This document shows, in pieces, positions 7,825 to 15,355 of a DNA stretch of 49,110 nucleotides. Position 1 is the first letter of the stretch, and each line of letters begins with the position of its first letter. The DNA comes from Dehalococcoidia bacterium (GTDB lineage Bacteria > Chloroflexota > Dehalococcoidia > DSTF01 > JACRBR01). The DNA lies in NCBI GenBank assembly GCA_015478665.1, contig JADMII010000018.1:1-49110 (forward strand). The letters run 5' to 3'. The notes beneath the pieces were generated by a model. The model was not told the origin of the DNA. It was given only the letters and a program-made list of their open reading frames with translations, and made no database searches. Made by a program: the position numbers and the translations under genes.

Positions 7825-10545
7825 TCACGCGCCGTGGCACTTCTTGAACTTCTTGCCGCTGCCGCAGAAGCACGGCTCGTTGCGCCCCGGCTTCTTCGTC
7901 GCGACGGCCGTCGTGCCGCGGCCGCCGTCGATCGGCTGGTTGGTGCGCAGGTTCTGCGGCGGCGCCTTCGCGCCCGTCGCCGCCGCGACGGCCCGCCCCG
8001 CGCGCGCCGCATCGAACTGCACGCCGGTCGCGCCGCCGGCGCCATCGCCGTCGCCATCGAGGCTCGGGCCGCTGGTGACCATCACCGGTGGCGGCTCCGG
8101 CTGCTGGACCGCGATCTCGACGTGGTAGATCGATCGGGAGATCTGGTTCTGGATGTTCAGCAGCAGTTGGTCCCACATGTCGTGCGCTTCGTGCTTGTAG
8201 GCGACGAGCGGGTCCGTCTGGCCGTACGCCTGCAGACCGATGCCCTGCCGCATCTCGTCCATCGCGGTCAGATGCTCGACCCAGAGCGAGTCGATGGAGC
8301 GCAGCATCACCAGCCGTTCGAGCTGGCGCGTGATCTCGGGCGTCAACTCCTCTTCCTTGTCCTCGTAGGCGTCCTCGGCGAAGGCAATGACCGCTTCGAG
8401 GATGGCGTCGGGCGTCATGTCGATCAGCGCCTCCGGCGTGAATTCTTCGGAGAGCTTGACGACGGAGTTGACCTCAGCGAGCATCGCCTCGAGGTCCCAC
8501 TCGTCGGCGTTGTCGCCGGGCAGCTGCGCGCCGACGATCGCCGTCATCTCACGCCGCACCATGTCGAGGATGTTGGACTTCAGGTCCGTGCCTTCGAGCA
8601 CCTTGCGGCGCTCCTTGTAGATCACGTCGCGCTGCGTGTTCATGACGTCGTCGTAGTCGACGACGTTCTTGCGGATGTCGAAGTTGTGGCCCTCGACCTT
8701 CGTCTGCGCCGTCTCGATCGCCTTGCTCACCCAGCCGCTCTCGATCGGCATGTCTTCTTCCATGCCGAGCCGCGCCATCATGCCGGGGAGCCAGTCCGGG
8801 GCGAAGCGGCGCATGATGTCGTCTTCGAACGAGACGAAGAAGCGGGAGCTGCCCGGGTCGCCCTGGCGGCCCGAACGCCCACGTAGCTGGTTGTCGATGC
8901 GCCGCGACTCGTGCCGCTCCGTGCCGATGATCTCGAGCCCGCCGGCCTCGACGACCCGGTCGTGCTCGTCCTGCCACTCGCTCTCGGGCCGGCCGTCCGG
9001 CTTGCCGCCGAGCACGATGTCCGTGCCGCGGCCGGCCATGTTCGTGGCGATCGTCACCGTGCCGTAGTGGCCGGCCTGCGCGACGATGCCCGCTTCCTTC
9101 TCGTGCTGCTTCGCGTTCAGTATCTGGTGGGCGATGCCCTTGCGCTCGAGCAGCGCCGCCAGGTACTCGGACTTCTCGATCGAGACGGTGCCGACGAGCA
9201 CCGGTCGGCCCTGCTGCTGCAGCTCGGAGATCTCCTCGGCGACGGCGTCGAACTTCGCCTTCTCCGTGCGATAGACGAGGTCGTTGAAGTCCTCGCGGAC
9301 CATCGGCTGGTTCGTCGGGATGATGACGACTTCGAGCTTGTAGATCTTGTAGAACTCCTCACCCTCCGTCGCCGCCGTACCAGTCATGCCGGCGAGCTTG
9401 TCGTAGAGGCGGAAGTAGTTCTGCAGGGTGATCGTCGCGTACGTGATCGATTCGTTCTGGACGCGCACGCCTTCCTTCGCCTCGATGGCCTGGTGCAGGC
9501 CATCGGACCAGCGGCGGCCGAACATCAACCGGCCGGTGAAGTCGTCGACGATCACCACCTCGCCGTCCTTGACGACGTAGTCGACGTCGCGCCTGTAGAT
9601 GATCTGCGCCTTCAGCGCCGCCTCCATGTAGCGGGTGAGGCGGTAGTTCTCGGGCGCGTAGATGTTGTCGATGTTGAGGAGTTTCTCGATCTTCTCGACG
9701 CCCGCCTCGGTGAGCAGGACGGCGCGCGCCTTCTCCTCGACGGTGTAGTCCGTCTCCGCTTCGAGCCGCGGCGCCATGCGCGCGAACAGTTGGTAGCGCG
9801 CCGTGCTGTCTTCGGCCGGGCCGCTGATGATCAGCGGTGTGCGCGCCTCGTCGATGAGGATATTGTCGACCTCGTCGACGATCGCGTAGTGCAACTCGCG
9901 CTGGACGCAGCCTTCGAGCGTCACCGCCATGTTGTCGCGCAGGTAGTCGAATCCAAACTCGTGGTTCGTCCCGTAGGTGATGTCAGCCTCGTAGGCATCG
10001 CGGCGGCCGCAGGGAGTGAGGTGCTCCATGTTCTCGGTGTCGCTGACCTTCGCCTCCGAGTAGAGGAAGGCCGACTCGTGCTGCAGCACGCCGATGCTCA
10101 GGCCGAGCGCGGCGTACACCGGGCCGTACCACTGCGCGTCGCGTTTCGCCAGGTAGTCGTTGACGGTGACGAGGTGCGTGCCCTGACCTTCGAGCGCGTT
10201 GAGGTAGAGCGGCAGCGTCGCCGTCAGCGTCTTGCCTTCGCCCGTCTTCAGCTCGGCGATCTTGCCCTGATGGAGGACGATGCCGCCGATGAGCTGGACG
10301 TCATAGTGGCGCTGGCCGACGTGGCGCTTGGCGGCCTCGCGGACGGCGGCGAAGGCCTCCGGCAGCAGGTCATCGAGCTGCTCGCCGTCCGCGAGGCGCT
10401 GGCGGAACTCGGCGGCCTTGGCGCGGAGCTCGTCGTCGGAGAGGGCTTCGAACTCGGGTTCGAGCGCGTTGATGTGGTCGACGACGGGCCGGTACTTGCG
10501 CACCTCCCGCTCGTTGTCGCCGAACACCCGGGAAAGAAGCTTCAT
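7825..10545 (-). CDS. secA: Preprotein translocase ATPase SecA
   Basis: The 906-residue motor drives secretory proteins through SecYEG. Walker A is TGEGKT at residues 101-106. [20 protein letters not shown] is the diagnostic Walker B segment, followed by the preprotein-crosslinking domain, the second helicase domain ([16 protein letters not shown]) and the scaffold/wing region. The C-terminus is a complete SEC-C zinc motif ([14 protein letters not shown]) joined by a Gly/Ala/Pro-rich linker. The start [10 protein letters not shown] is typical; the frame upstream of it is unrelated. A TACAAT hexamer lies 30 nt upstream, with AGGA in between. Confidence 0.99.
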   Translation of the reverse strand: MKLLSRVFGDNEREVRKYRPVVDHINALEPEFEALSDDELRAKAAEFRQRLADGEQLDDLLPEAFAAVREAAKRHVGQRHYDVQLIGGIVLHQGKIAELKTGEGKTLTATLPLYLNALEGQGTHLVTVNDYLAKRDAQWYGPVYAALGLSIGVLQHESAFLYSEAKVSDTENMEHLTPCGRRDAYEADITYGTNHEFGFDYLRDNMAVTLEGCVQRELHYAIVDEVDNILIDEARTPLIISGPAEDSTARYQLFARMAPRLEAETDYTVEEKARAVLLTEAGVEKIEKLLNIDNIYAPENYRLTRYMEAALKAQIIYRRDVDYVVKDGEVVIVDDFTGRLMFGRRWSDGLHQAIEAKEGVRVQNESITYATITLQNYFRLYDKLAGMTGTAATEGEEFYKIYKLEVVIIPTNQPMVREDFNDLVYRTEKAKFDAVAEEISELQQQGRPVLVGTVSIEKSEYLAALLERKGIAHQILNAKQHEKEAGIVAQAGHYGTVTIATNMAGRGTDIVLGGKPDGRPESEWQDEHDRVVEAGGLEIIGTERHESRRIDNQLRGRSGRQGDPGSSRFFVSFEDDIMRRFAPDWLPGMMARLGMEEDMPIESGWVSKAIETAQTKVEGHNFDIRKNVVDYDDVMNTQRDVIYKERRKVLEGTDLKSNILDMVRREMTAIVGAQLPGDNADEWDLEAMLAEVNSVVKLSEEFTPEALIDMTPDAILEAVIAFAEDAYEDKEEELTPEITRQLERLVMLRSIDSLWVEHLTAMDEMRQGIGLQAYGQTDPLVAYKHEAHDMWDQLLLNIQNQISRSIYHVEIAVQQPEPPPVMVTSGPSLDGDGDGAGGATGVQFDAARAGRAVAAATGAKAPPQNLRTNQPIDGGRGTTAVATKKPGRNEPCFCGSGKKFKKCHGA

Positions 10546-10867
10546 GCAGTGTCCTGAACGCAGATTCGCAGATTCATTGTATCGAAAACGCAAGGCGCTC
10601 CGGCGCCGCCCGGGAAGTGCCTCGGTAGCCACGGGTCGGGAGGCCGGGACCGGGAGTCCGGAACCGCTCCCACGCTGCAGCGGACTGCGGCGTCCCGTCG
10701 CAGGCGCTGGCGTCACCGGACGACGGACAACGAGCGATCAGAGAGCCGGGGTCGCCCCCAACGCGATCCGCGGCCAGCTGCCCTGGCCCCGGATGCCGTC
10801 CTCATCGAACCGAGCGCGGAGCAGGTGGGTCCGCCCCCTCGTCGCGTAGCGGCGACCCGAGCGCCGC
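10546..10867. other. Gap between the DUF2007-like gene and secA
   Basis: Contains the secA promoter-like hexamer at 10576-10581 and, at about 10718-10735, GGACGACGGACAACGAGC, one of several similar simple-sequence stretches in intergenic DNA of this window. No gene is seen. Confidence 0.5.
10576..10581 (-). promoter_or_regulatory. -10 element of secA
   Basis: TACAAT on the minus strand, 30 nt upstream of the secA ATG, within an A/T-richer patch (TTTTCGATACAATGAAT) that stands out in this GC-rich sequence. Unlike many neighbours, secA would have a short leader. Confidence 0.45.
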
Positions 10868-11233
10868 TCAGCCCTCGCCGTCCGCGCCCTCGACGCCGAC
10901 GATCTCCCTCGCGCGGCGCAGGTCGCGGCGCAGCACCCACAACTCGTACTTCCACGGCGCGCCCCAGCCACCGCCATCGACCGCGACCGCGTCGCGATTC
11001 TTCACCATGGAGCGGATGTCGTTGTCCGCGAGGATGCCGCGGAAGAGCTCGGCCTCGGGCTCACCCTGCGGCCGGCAGAGCAGGACGAGCGCATCGGGTG
11101 AGGGCAGGCGCGGCGGCCTCCCGGAGTCGCCGTGTGTGCGTCCGCGTCCGATCCAGCGTCGCAGACGCTCGAAGGCGCCGCGCGCCGGGGGCGGCGGTGC
11201 AACCGACGGCTCGGGTTCGCCTGGCTGCTGCAT
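10868..11233 (-). CDS. Small DUF2007-like (putative signal-transducing) protein
   Basis: About 121 residues. The C-terminal half reads ALVLLCRPQGEPEAELFRGILADN, then WKYELWVLRRDLRRAREIVG, which matches the pattern of DUF2007: two short beta-alpha units, an EAE motif and a final 'DLxxAREIL' helix. The role of the family is unknown. The N-terminal half is a Pro-rich linker followed by a basic helix (FERLRRWIGRGR). Three ATG codons are possible (11242, 11236, 11233). TATCAT at 11241-11246 overlaps the first and is 7 nt from the third, so I favour 11233 as a leaderless start. It is divergent from the exonuclease gene. Confidence 0.7.
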   Translation of the reverse strand: MQQPGEPEPSVAPPPPARGAFERLRRWIGRGRTHGDSGRPPRLPSPDALVLLCRPQGEPEAELFRGILADNDIRSMVKNRDAVAVDGGGWGAPWKYELWVLRRDLRRAREIVGVEGADGEG

Positions 11234-11240
11234 CATCGAC

Positions 11241-11246
11241 ATGATA
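11241..11246 (-). promoter_or_regulatory. -10 element of the DUF2007-like gene
   Basis: TATCAT on the minus strand, 7 nt from the ATG at 11233. Spacing matches the other leaderless-type promoters in the window. Confidence 0.35.
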
Positions 11247-11408
11247 GCGAGGGCGGTCCGCAGATGGGCGCGGACCAGGGTGATGGAGGTCGCCGGTCCG
11301 GCTGCCCCGGAGGCGGGGCCAAACCGCGGATGGCGCAGATGGCCGCAGACGGGCTGACTGCGTCCTGTCGGGCGCGGTGCTGCGGTTCCCTCAGATCCGT
11401 CGCTGCGG

Positions 11409-11414
11409 GACAAT
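11409..11414 (+). promoter_or_regulatory. -10 element of the exonuclease gene (leaderless type)
   Basis: GACAAT ends 6 nt before the GTG start at 11421, with no Shine-Dalgarno between. Confidence 0.4.
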
Positions 11415-11420
11415 AGCGCC

Positions 11421-12395
11421 GTGTTCCTGATCATCGACGGCAACAACGTCGCCTGGGCTGGGTACTACGCGCTCGAGCGGGCGATGAAGCCGGATACGCC
11501 GGAGCGTCGCGAGCGGGTGGCGCTGCTCGGGCTCGCCGGCATGGCGCTCGGGGCGATCGCGCGCGGCGGCACCGCGCCGGGCGCCACGCCGGAGCCGCTG
11601 ACGCGCGTCGCGTTGTGCTTCGACGACGGCCGGCCGCTGCGCCGGCGGGCGATCTTCCCCGGCTACCAGATGGGGCGCGAGGCCGACGCGAAGTTCACCG
11701 CCAACGAGCCGACGGTCCTCACGGCGATCGCCGAGCTCTCGCGCGTCGCTGCGGCGATGCTGCCCATCGAGGTGCTGCGGATGCGGAACACCGAAGCCGA
11801 CGATCTGATCGCGGGCCTCGTCGCCACGCACCCAGACGTCGACAAGCGCCTCGTCTCCGGCGACCGCGACTTCCTGCAACTGATCTCGGCGCGAACAACG
11901 ATCTACTCGCCGGTGAAGAAGGTGGAGATCGACGAGCGGAACTTCGACGAGCAGGCGGCGCCGAAGACCGCCGCCGGCGAGCGCGTCGCGATCCCGCGCG
12001 AGCGCTTCCTCGACTATCGGACGGTCGTCGGTGACCCGTCGGACTCGCTGCCGGGAGTGCCGGGGGCGGGTGCGCTCTCGGCTGCCCGGCTGGTCACGGC
12101 GGCGCCGCTCGATGCGTACTTCGGTCACCCGCCAGCGGTGCGGGCGGCGCTCGGGCGGCGCAACGAAGCGCTCGAACAGGCCTTCGCCGACGGCAGCGCG
12201 TCGGCGATTATCGAGCGCAATCGGGTGCTGATGGACCTGCGCGCGCCGTCGCCGGTATGGGAGCAGATCGCCATGGCGACGACGCGCGGCCGCTGGAACC
12301 GCGCGGCGTTCGAGCGCTGGCTGGACGAAGAGAAGGTGAACGCCGTCGACCGCGTGCTCGCCGTCGCGCAGATGGAGCGGCTCGCCGCGGCGTGA
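11421..12395 (+). CDS. 5'-3' exonuclease (FEN/PolI N-terminal domain family)
   Basis: The 324-residue stand-alone protein resembles the 5' nuclease domain of DNA polymerase I. It begins with the PIN-like strand FLIIDGNNVAW (first metal Asp). Further acidic clusters are RMRNTEADDLIAG and VSGDRDFLQL. The helix-hairpin-helix segment is TVVGDPSDSLPGVPGAGALSAARLV, equivalent to 'GDxSDNIPGVPGIG'. Such enzymes remove RNA primers or flaps. No polymerase domain follows. The GTG start is supported by GACAAT 6 nt upstream. It converges on scpA with a 31-nt gap. Confidence 0.9.
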   Translation: MFLIIDGNNVAWAGYYALERAMKPDTPERRERVALLGLAGMALGAIARGGTAPGATPEPLTRVALCFDDGRPLRRRAIFPGYQMGREADAKFTANEPTVLTAIAELSRVAAAMLPIEVLRMRNTEADDLIAGLVATHPDVDKRLVSGDRDFLQLISARTTIYSPVKKVEIDERNFDEQAAPKTAAGERVAIPRERFLDYRTVVGDPSDSLPGVPGAGALSAARLVTAAPLDAYFGHPPAVRAALGRRNEALEQAFADGSASAIIERNRVLMDLRAPSPVWEQIAMATTRGRWNRAAFERWLDEEKVNAVDRVLAVAQMERLAAA

Positions 12396-12426
12396 TCCGC
12401 GGGCTGGGGCCTCCCGCACCCGTCCG

Positions 12427-13203
12427 CTAATCGCCGAACTCTGACGTGAGCTCGATCGCCAGCGGCTGCTCTTCGGAACGTTCGAGGAGGATGTCGGCGA
12501 ACGCATCATCCTGGCGTGCGTCGATCACGCGCGACTTGATCAGCTCCAGCACGGCCATGAAGGACACCACCACTTCCATGCGCGTGGCGCAAGCCTCGAT
12601 GAGCGCGCGGAAGCTGGCGCGGCCTTCCGCCGCGATCAGGTCGCGGATGAACGCCACCCGCTCGCGTACCGTGAGGCGGTGCGGGTGGATCACCTGCACC
12701 GGCTCTTCTTCCTGCTTGCGCTCAAGTGCCTGCTCGACGATGCGCTGCAGCAGCTCGACCGTCACGCCATCGAGGCCGGTCGCCGGCGGGAACTCGGGGA
12801 TCGGCGCGATGCGGGGGTAGGAGTGCCGGCCGGCGGTCTCGATCGCCCGCAGCTGGCCGGCCGCTTCCTTGAACAGCTTGTATTCGATGAGCTGGCGCGC
12901 CAAGTCGTCGCCGTCGTCCTCGTCATCGTCTCCGCCATCGCTGGCGGACGGCGGACGCGGCAGCAGCGCGCGCGACTTCAGGAAGAGCAGGCGGGCGCCG
13001 ATGGCGATGAAGTCGGCGAGCGCATCGATGTTCACGTGCTCGCTGTCGTGAAGATACCGCATGTACTGGTCGGTGACGGCGACGAGCGCGATATCGGTGA
13101 TGTCGAGCTCGTCACGCTCGATCAGGTGCAGCAGAAGATCCAGCGGGCCCTCGAAGGCGGGCAGCGTCAGCTGGTAGCCCTCGGTCGTCGGCGCGATGCT
13201 CAT
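12427..13203 (-). CDS. scpA: Segregation and condensation protein ScpA
   Basis: The 258-residue kleisin subunit of the bacterial SMC complex bridges SMC heads and binds ScpB. The N-terminal signature FEGPLDLLLHLIERDELDITDI is intact, followed by YLEYLHD-like and LADFIAIGARLLFLKSRALLP segments. A short acidic loop (DGGDDDEDDGDD) separates it from the C-terminal winged helix, which includes RERVAFIRDLI and FMAVLELIKSRVI. ATG 13203 (MSIAP) is preferred over the in-frame ATGs at 13212 and 13215 because TATGAT lies 7 nt upstream of it and overlaps the others. scpB is not in the window. Confidence 0.95.
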   Translation of the reverse strand: MSIAPTTEGYQLTLPAFEGPLDLLLHLIERDELDITDIALVAVTDQYMRYLHDSEHVNIDALADFIAIGARLLFLKSRALLPRPPSASDGGDDDEDDGDDLARQLIEYKLFKEAAGQLRAIETAGRHSYPRIAPIPEFPPATGLDGVTVELLQRIVEQALERKQEEEPVQVIHPHRLTVRERVAFIRDLIAAEGRASFRALIEACATRMEVVVSFMAVLELIKSRVIDARQDDAFADILLERSEEQPLAIELTSEFGD

Positions 13204-13210
13204 CGCGCGC

Positions 13211-13216
13211 ATCATA
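13211..13216 (-). promoter_or_regulatory. -10 element of scpA; decides its start
   Basis: TATGAT on the minus strand, 7 nt before the ATG at 13203. It overlaps the alternative upstream ATG codons, which would be inside the promoter. Confidence 0.45.
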
Positions 13217-13255
13217 TCAGGCGCGTGCGGCGGCGTTTGGCAGCCGCGGCGCGCG

Positions 13256-13432
13256 TCAGTCCTGGACGATCGATGGTCGCAGCGCGCGGGTGCCGGGCGG
13301 CAACACGCCGCAGGCGACCAGCCGCGCGACGATCATGTGCATGTTGTCGGCCAGGGCGGCTGCGGCGAGCTCGCGGAGCACATCGCGGCGGCCGATCGCG
13401 TGCTTCAACTCGTTGTAGTCGCTTCTCTCCAT
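13256..13432 (-). CDS. Small hypothetical protein (58 aa)
   Basis: ATG at 13432 to TGA at 13256-13258 encodes 58 residues: MERSDYNELKHAIGRRDVLR at the start, then an Ala-rich helix, ending ALRPSIVQD. I recognise no family. Composition is balanced and the codons favour G/C in third position, unlike the Arg-rich shadow frames around it. CCGGAG precedes the ATG by about 11 nt. It lies 52 nt upstream of scpA on the same strand and may be co-transcribed, although scpA has its own promoter-like hexamer. Confidence 0.45.
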   Translation of the reverse strand: MERSDYNELKHAIGRRDVLRELAAAALADNMHMIVARLVACGVLPPGTRALRPSIVQD

Positions 13433-13596
13433 GCGGCGCTACTCCGGTCAAGGGTCTCAGCGCGCAGTCTATCCCGCTTGCCCGTCACACTGCGGTGCGC
13501 CTATCGCCGATTCTCTTGCAAGTTGCATGCGAATCGCACTGGACGGCCAGGCGCCCGATGTTCTGTCCCGTTGCGCCCGCCGACGGCGCCGTCACC

Positions 13597-13602
13597 TATG
13601 AT
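13597..13602 (+). promoter_or_regulatory. -10 element of the GNAT gene (leaderless type)
   Basis: TATGAT ends 5 nt before the ATG at 13608; no Shine-Dalgarno is present. Confidence 0.45.
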
Positions 13603-13607
13603 GGGCC

Positions 13608-14330
13608 ATGACCGCCGAAGCGTCGCTCGATATCGTCCGCGCGTATTGGACGGCGCAGCTCGGGTTCGACCCGGATCTCGCGAACGGCGTGCTCGTCGCC
13701 CGGCCCGAGGGCACGCTGCGTCAGTACGCCGGCGTCTACGCCTTCCGCCACGGCTACAGCTGCATCGTCTCCCCGCCCGCCGCGTATCGCGCGCCGCTCG
13801 CCGAGGCGCTGCGCGGCCGCTCGCCCGATGAGGCGTTCGACGTCGCTGTGCTCACGGCGCCGCTCGGCGACGCAGCGGGCGCGGCGATCGGCCCGGCATG
13901 GATCGGCGTCGCCGATGCCCAGGACGCCACGCTCCACGTGCCGGCGCACGTCCGCCTGCTCGACGCGCGCGACCGGCCGGCGCTGGAAGCGCTGGCGGCG
14001 GCGGTCGGACCGCTCGACTGGGAGCACGGCGCCATCGAGCTGGACCGGGCGCCGATCTTCGGCGTGTTCGAAGAGGGTGCGCTCGTGGCGGCGGCGTCGT
14101 ACGAAGCGTGGGGAGACGGCGTGCGCGCGGTCGGCTTCGTGACGGACCCACGCTGGCGGCGGCGCGGGCGCGGCGCGGCGGCGGCCACAGCGGCGACGGC
14201 GCAGGGGCTGGCCGACGGCGCCGTCATGCTCTGGCAGACGCTCGAGACCAACGCGGCCTCGCTGGCCGTCGCCCGGCGCCTCGGTTTCCAGCCGTACGCG
14301 CGGACGATCGCCGTGCGCCTGCGCACCTGA
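13608..14330 (+). CDS. GNAT-family N-acetyltransferase
   Basis: The 240-residue protein has a C-terminal GNAT fold. Motif A, the acetyl-CoA pyrophosphate loop, is VGFVTDPRWRRRGRGAAAAT, matching R/QxxGxG/A. Motif B is NAASLAVARRLGFQPYA. The N-terminal roughly 110 residues lack a recognisable domain, including a Tyr-rich stretch (RQYAGVYAFRHGYSCIV), so the protein may combine a specificity domain with an FR47-like acetyltransferase. The substrate is unknown. It is preceded by a leaderless-type promoter and followed by an apparently independent SWIM-protein unit. Confidence 0.87.
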   Translation: MTAEASLDIVRAYWTAQLGFDPDLANGVLVARPEGTLRQYAGVYAFRHGYSCIVSPPAAYRAPLAEALRGRSPDEAFDVAVLTAPLGDAAGAAIGPAWIGVADAQDATLHVPAHVRLLDARDRPALEALAAAVGPLDWEHGAIELDRAPIFGVFEEGALVAAASYEAWGDGVRAVGFVTDPRWRRRGRGAAAATAATAQGLADGAVMLWQTLETNAASLAVARRLGFQPYARTIAVRLRT

Positions 14331-14401
14331 GCTTCCTTGCGGCCGTGGACGCGGCGGATGTCATCCCGGGCCAGGCGCGATGCGGCCGCCGTCCGCAACG
14401 C

Positions 14402-14428
14402 TTGACGGGCGCCCGTGCCGAGTATTAC
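14402..14428 (+). promoter_or_regulatory. Promoter of the SWIM-protein transcript
   Basis: TTGACG (14402-14407) and TATTAC (14423-14428) are separated by 15 nt, slightly short for a sigma-70-type promoter; ATTACT one base on gives 16. It lies between the GNAT gene and the leader ORF and would start a transcript around 14435. Confidence 0.45.
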
Positions 14429-14456
14429 TGTGGGAAGGTCGAAGGAGGCTGCCGCC

Positions 14457-14498
14457 TTGGACACGTTCTTCGTCAGGTTCCTGCAACATCGGTCGTAA
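14457..14498 (+). CDS. Candidate 13-residue leader peptide upstream of the SWIM gene
   Basis: TTG at 14457 opens a 13-codon frame (MDTFFVRFLQHRS if TTG is read as Met) ending in TAA at 14496-14498. A strong AAGGAGG lies at 14442-14448 with ideal 8-nt spacing. The stop codon overlaps the first bases of a terminator-like hairpin. Three of the 13 codons are Phe (all TTC). The order promoter, Shine-Dalgarno, mini-ORF, hairpin, gene is that of a translation-coupled attenuator. Which signal would stall the ribosome is unknown. The frame is short enough to occur by chance, but the ribosome binding site is among the best in the window. Confidence 0.45.
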   Translation: MDTFFVRFLQHRS

Positions 14499-14523
14499 CA
14501 CCGTGCAACCCGCGCACGGTGTT
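14497..14523 (+). terminator. Terminator or attenuator hairpin before the SWIM gene
   Basis: AACACCGTGC (14497-14506) and GCACGGTGTT (14514-14523) form a perfect 10-bp stem with a 7-nt loop, followed by TTGTT. It looks like an intrinsic terminator inside the leader of the SWIM gene, 38 nt before its ATG. Confidence 0.65.
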
Positions 14524-14561
14524 TTGTTCACTGCCTCCAAGCGAGGGAAAGGGACGCCGGC

Positions 14562-14825
14562 ATGAACTCAGGACTCATCGGCAAGGTCGACAAGGCCAAG
14601 CGCTACGCGCAGGAGCGGACCCGCATGCGCGTCAGCAGCCTCCAGGTCGATTTTCATGGTGAGAACGACTCGCACGCGGTCGCGCTCGAAGACGGGCGCT
14701 GGCGCTGCAGCTGCGACTTCTTCGCCGGCTGGGGCTCCTGCGCGCACACGATGGCGCTTGAGCGCGTGCTCGACGGCATGATCCCGGCATCGGCGATCAC
14801 GCCGACGCTTGCCCACGCGGTGTAG
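14562..14825 (+). CDS. Small SWIM zinc-finger protein
   Basis: The 87-residue protein consists mainly of one SWIM domain. The metal site is WRCSCDFFAGWGSCAHTMALE, giving CxC then CxH. SWIM domains bind DNA or proteins and occur in bacterial proteins linked to SWI2/SNF2 helicases. The N-terminal part (KVDKAKRYAQERTRMRV) is a basic helix, and the segment VDFHGENDSHAVALEDGRW forms the usual strands before the zinc ligands. The ATG at 14562 follows GGGAAAGGGACG. It is expressed from its own promoter through a leader with a mini-ORF and hairpin, so expression is probably conditional. Confidence 0.85.
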   Translation: MNSGLIGKVDKAKRYAQERTRMRVSSLQVDFHGENDSHAVALEDGRWRCSCDFFAGWGSCAHTMALERVLDGMIPASAITPTLAHAV

Positions 14826-15296
14826 CGGCCGGCGACGACGGACAACCGAACAGCAGACGAGGCCGGGTGCGGCATCCGCACCCGGCCTCGTGCGTGTTCC
14901 GACCGGCCGCACGACCGCCGGTTCCGCGGCGCAGCATCGCTGTCAACGTCGGAACGCTTCGCGCCGATGATCCGGTATCGCTCAGCGAAACCGGACGTAC
15001 GTGCGATCGTCATCGGCTCGGCCAGGTACTGCCCGCATGAGCGTGCCGAGCCCGATCGCCCGTACGAGGGCTGCGGGGGTGCGGGCCGTCACTTCGTCCT
15101 CGTCGTCGCCGCGCTGCTCACCCGGAGCTGCCTGCCGGCTGCCGTGATCGTCGGTCTCGCCATCCGGAAGCCGCGGAAGCCTGGCCGACGATCTGACCGT
15201 CTGGCTCATCCCACCGCTGATCCGCCTGCGAGCTTCGGGCTGGAGTCTGACGGCTCGAACAGCTCGCCAGTCAAACGGAGGTGTCACGCGCTCCCA
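14826..15296. other. Intergenic interval upstream of the MrfA-like helicase
   Basis: No gene is supported. It holds a GACGACGGACAACCGAACAG simple-sequence stretch (about 14835-14855), a 16-bp perfect hairpin at 14857-14891, and, at its right boundary, the helicase promoter. Confidence 0.55.
14857..14891. terminator. Strong hairpin downstream of the SWIM gene
   Basis: ACGAGGCCGGGTGCGG (14857-14872) pairs perfectly with CCGCACCCGGCCTCGT (14876-14891) around a CAT loop, 32 nt after the SWIM stop. There is no T-tract, but the position suits a terminator. Confidence 0.55.
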
Positions 15297-15325
15297 TTGA
15301 CGAACGGACGTTCGTAATCTATACT
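15297..15325 (+). promoter_or_regulatory. Promoter of the mrfA-like gene
   Basis: TTGACG (15297-15302) and TATACT (15320-15325) are separated by exactly 17 nt, the best sigma-70-type promoter in the window. The spacer contains the palindrome at 15301-15314. Predicted initiation near 15332 gives a leader of about 24 nt that includes the ribosome binding site. Confidence 0.75.
15301..15314. promoter_or_regulatory. SOS (LexA) box-like palindrome
   Basis: CGAACGGACGTTCG is a perfect CGAAC-N4-GTTCG inverted repeat. It fits the Gram-positive-type LexA consensus (GAAC-N4-GTTC). It overlaps the last two bases of the -35 box and fills most of the spacer, so a bound repressor would block RNA polymerase. 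Confidence 0.6.
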
Positions 15326-15355
15326 CGGCTCTCGAACGTGTGTGCGGATGGAGGC

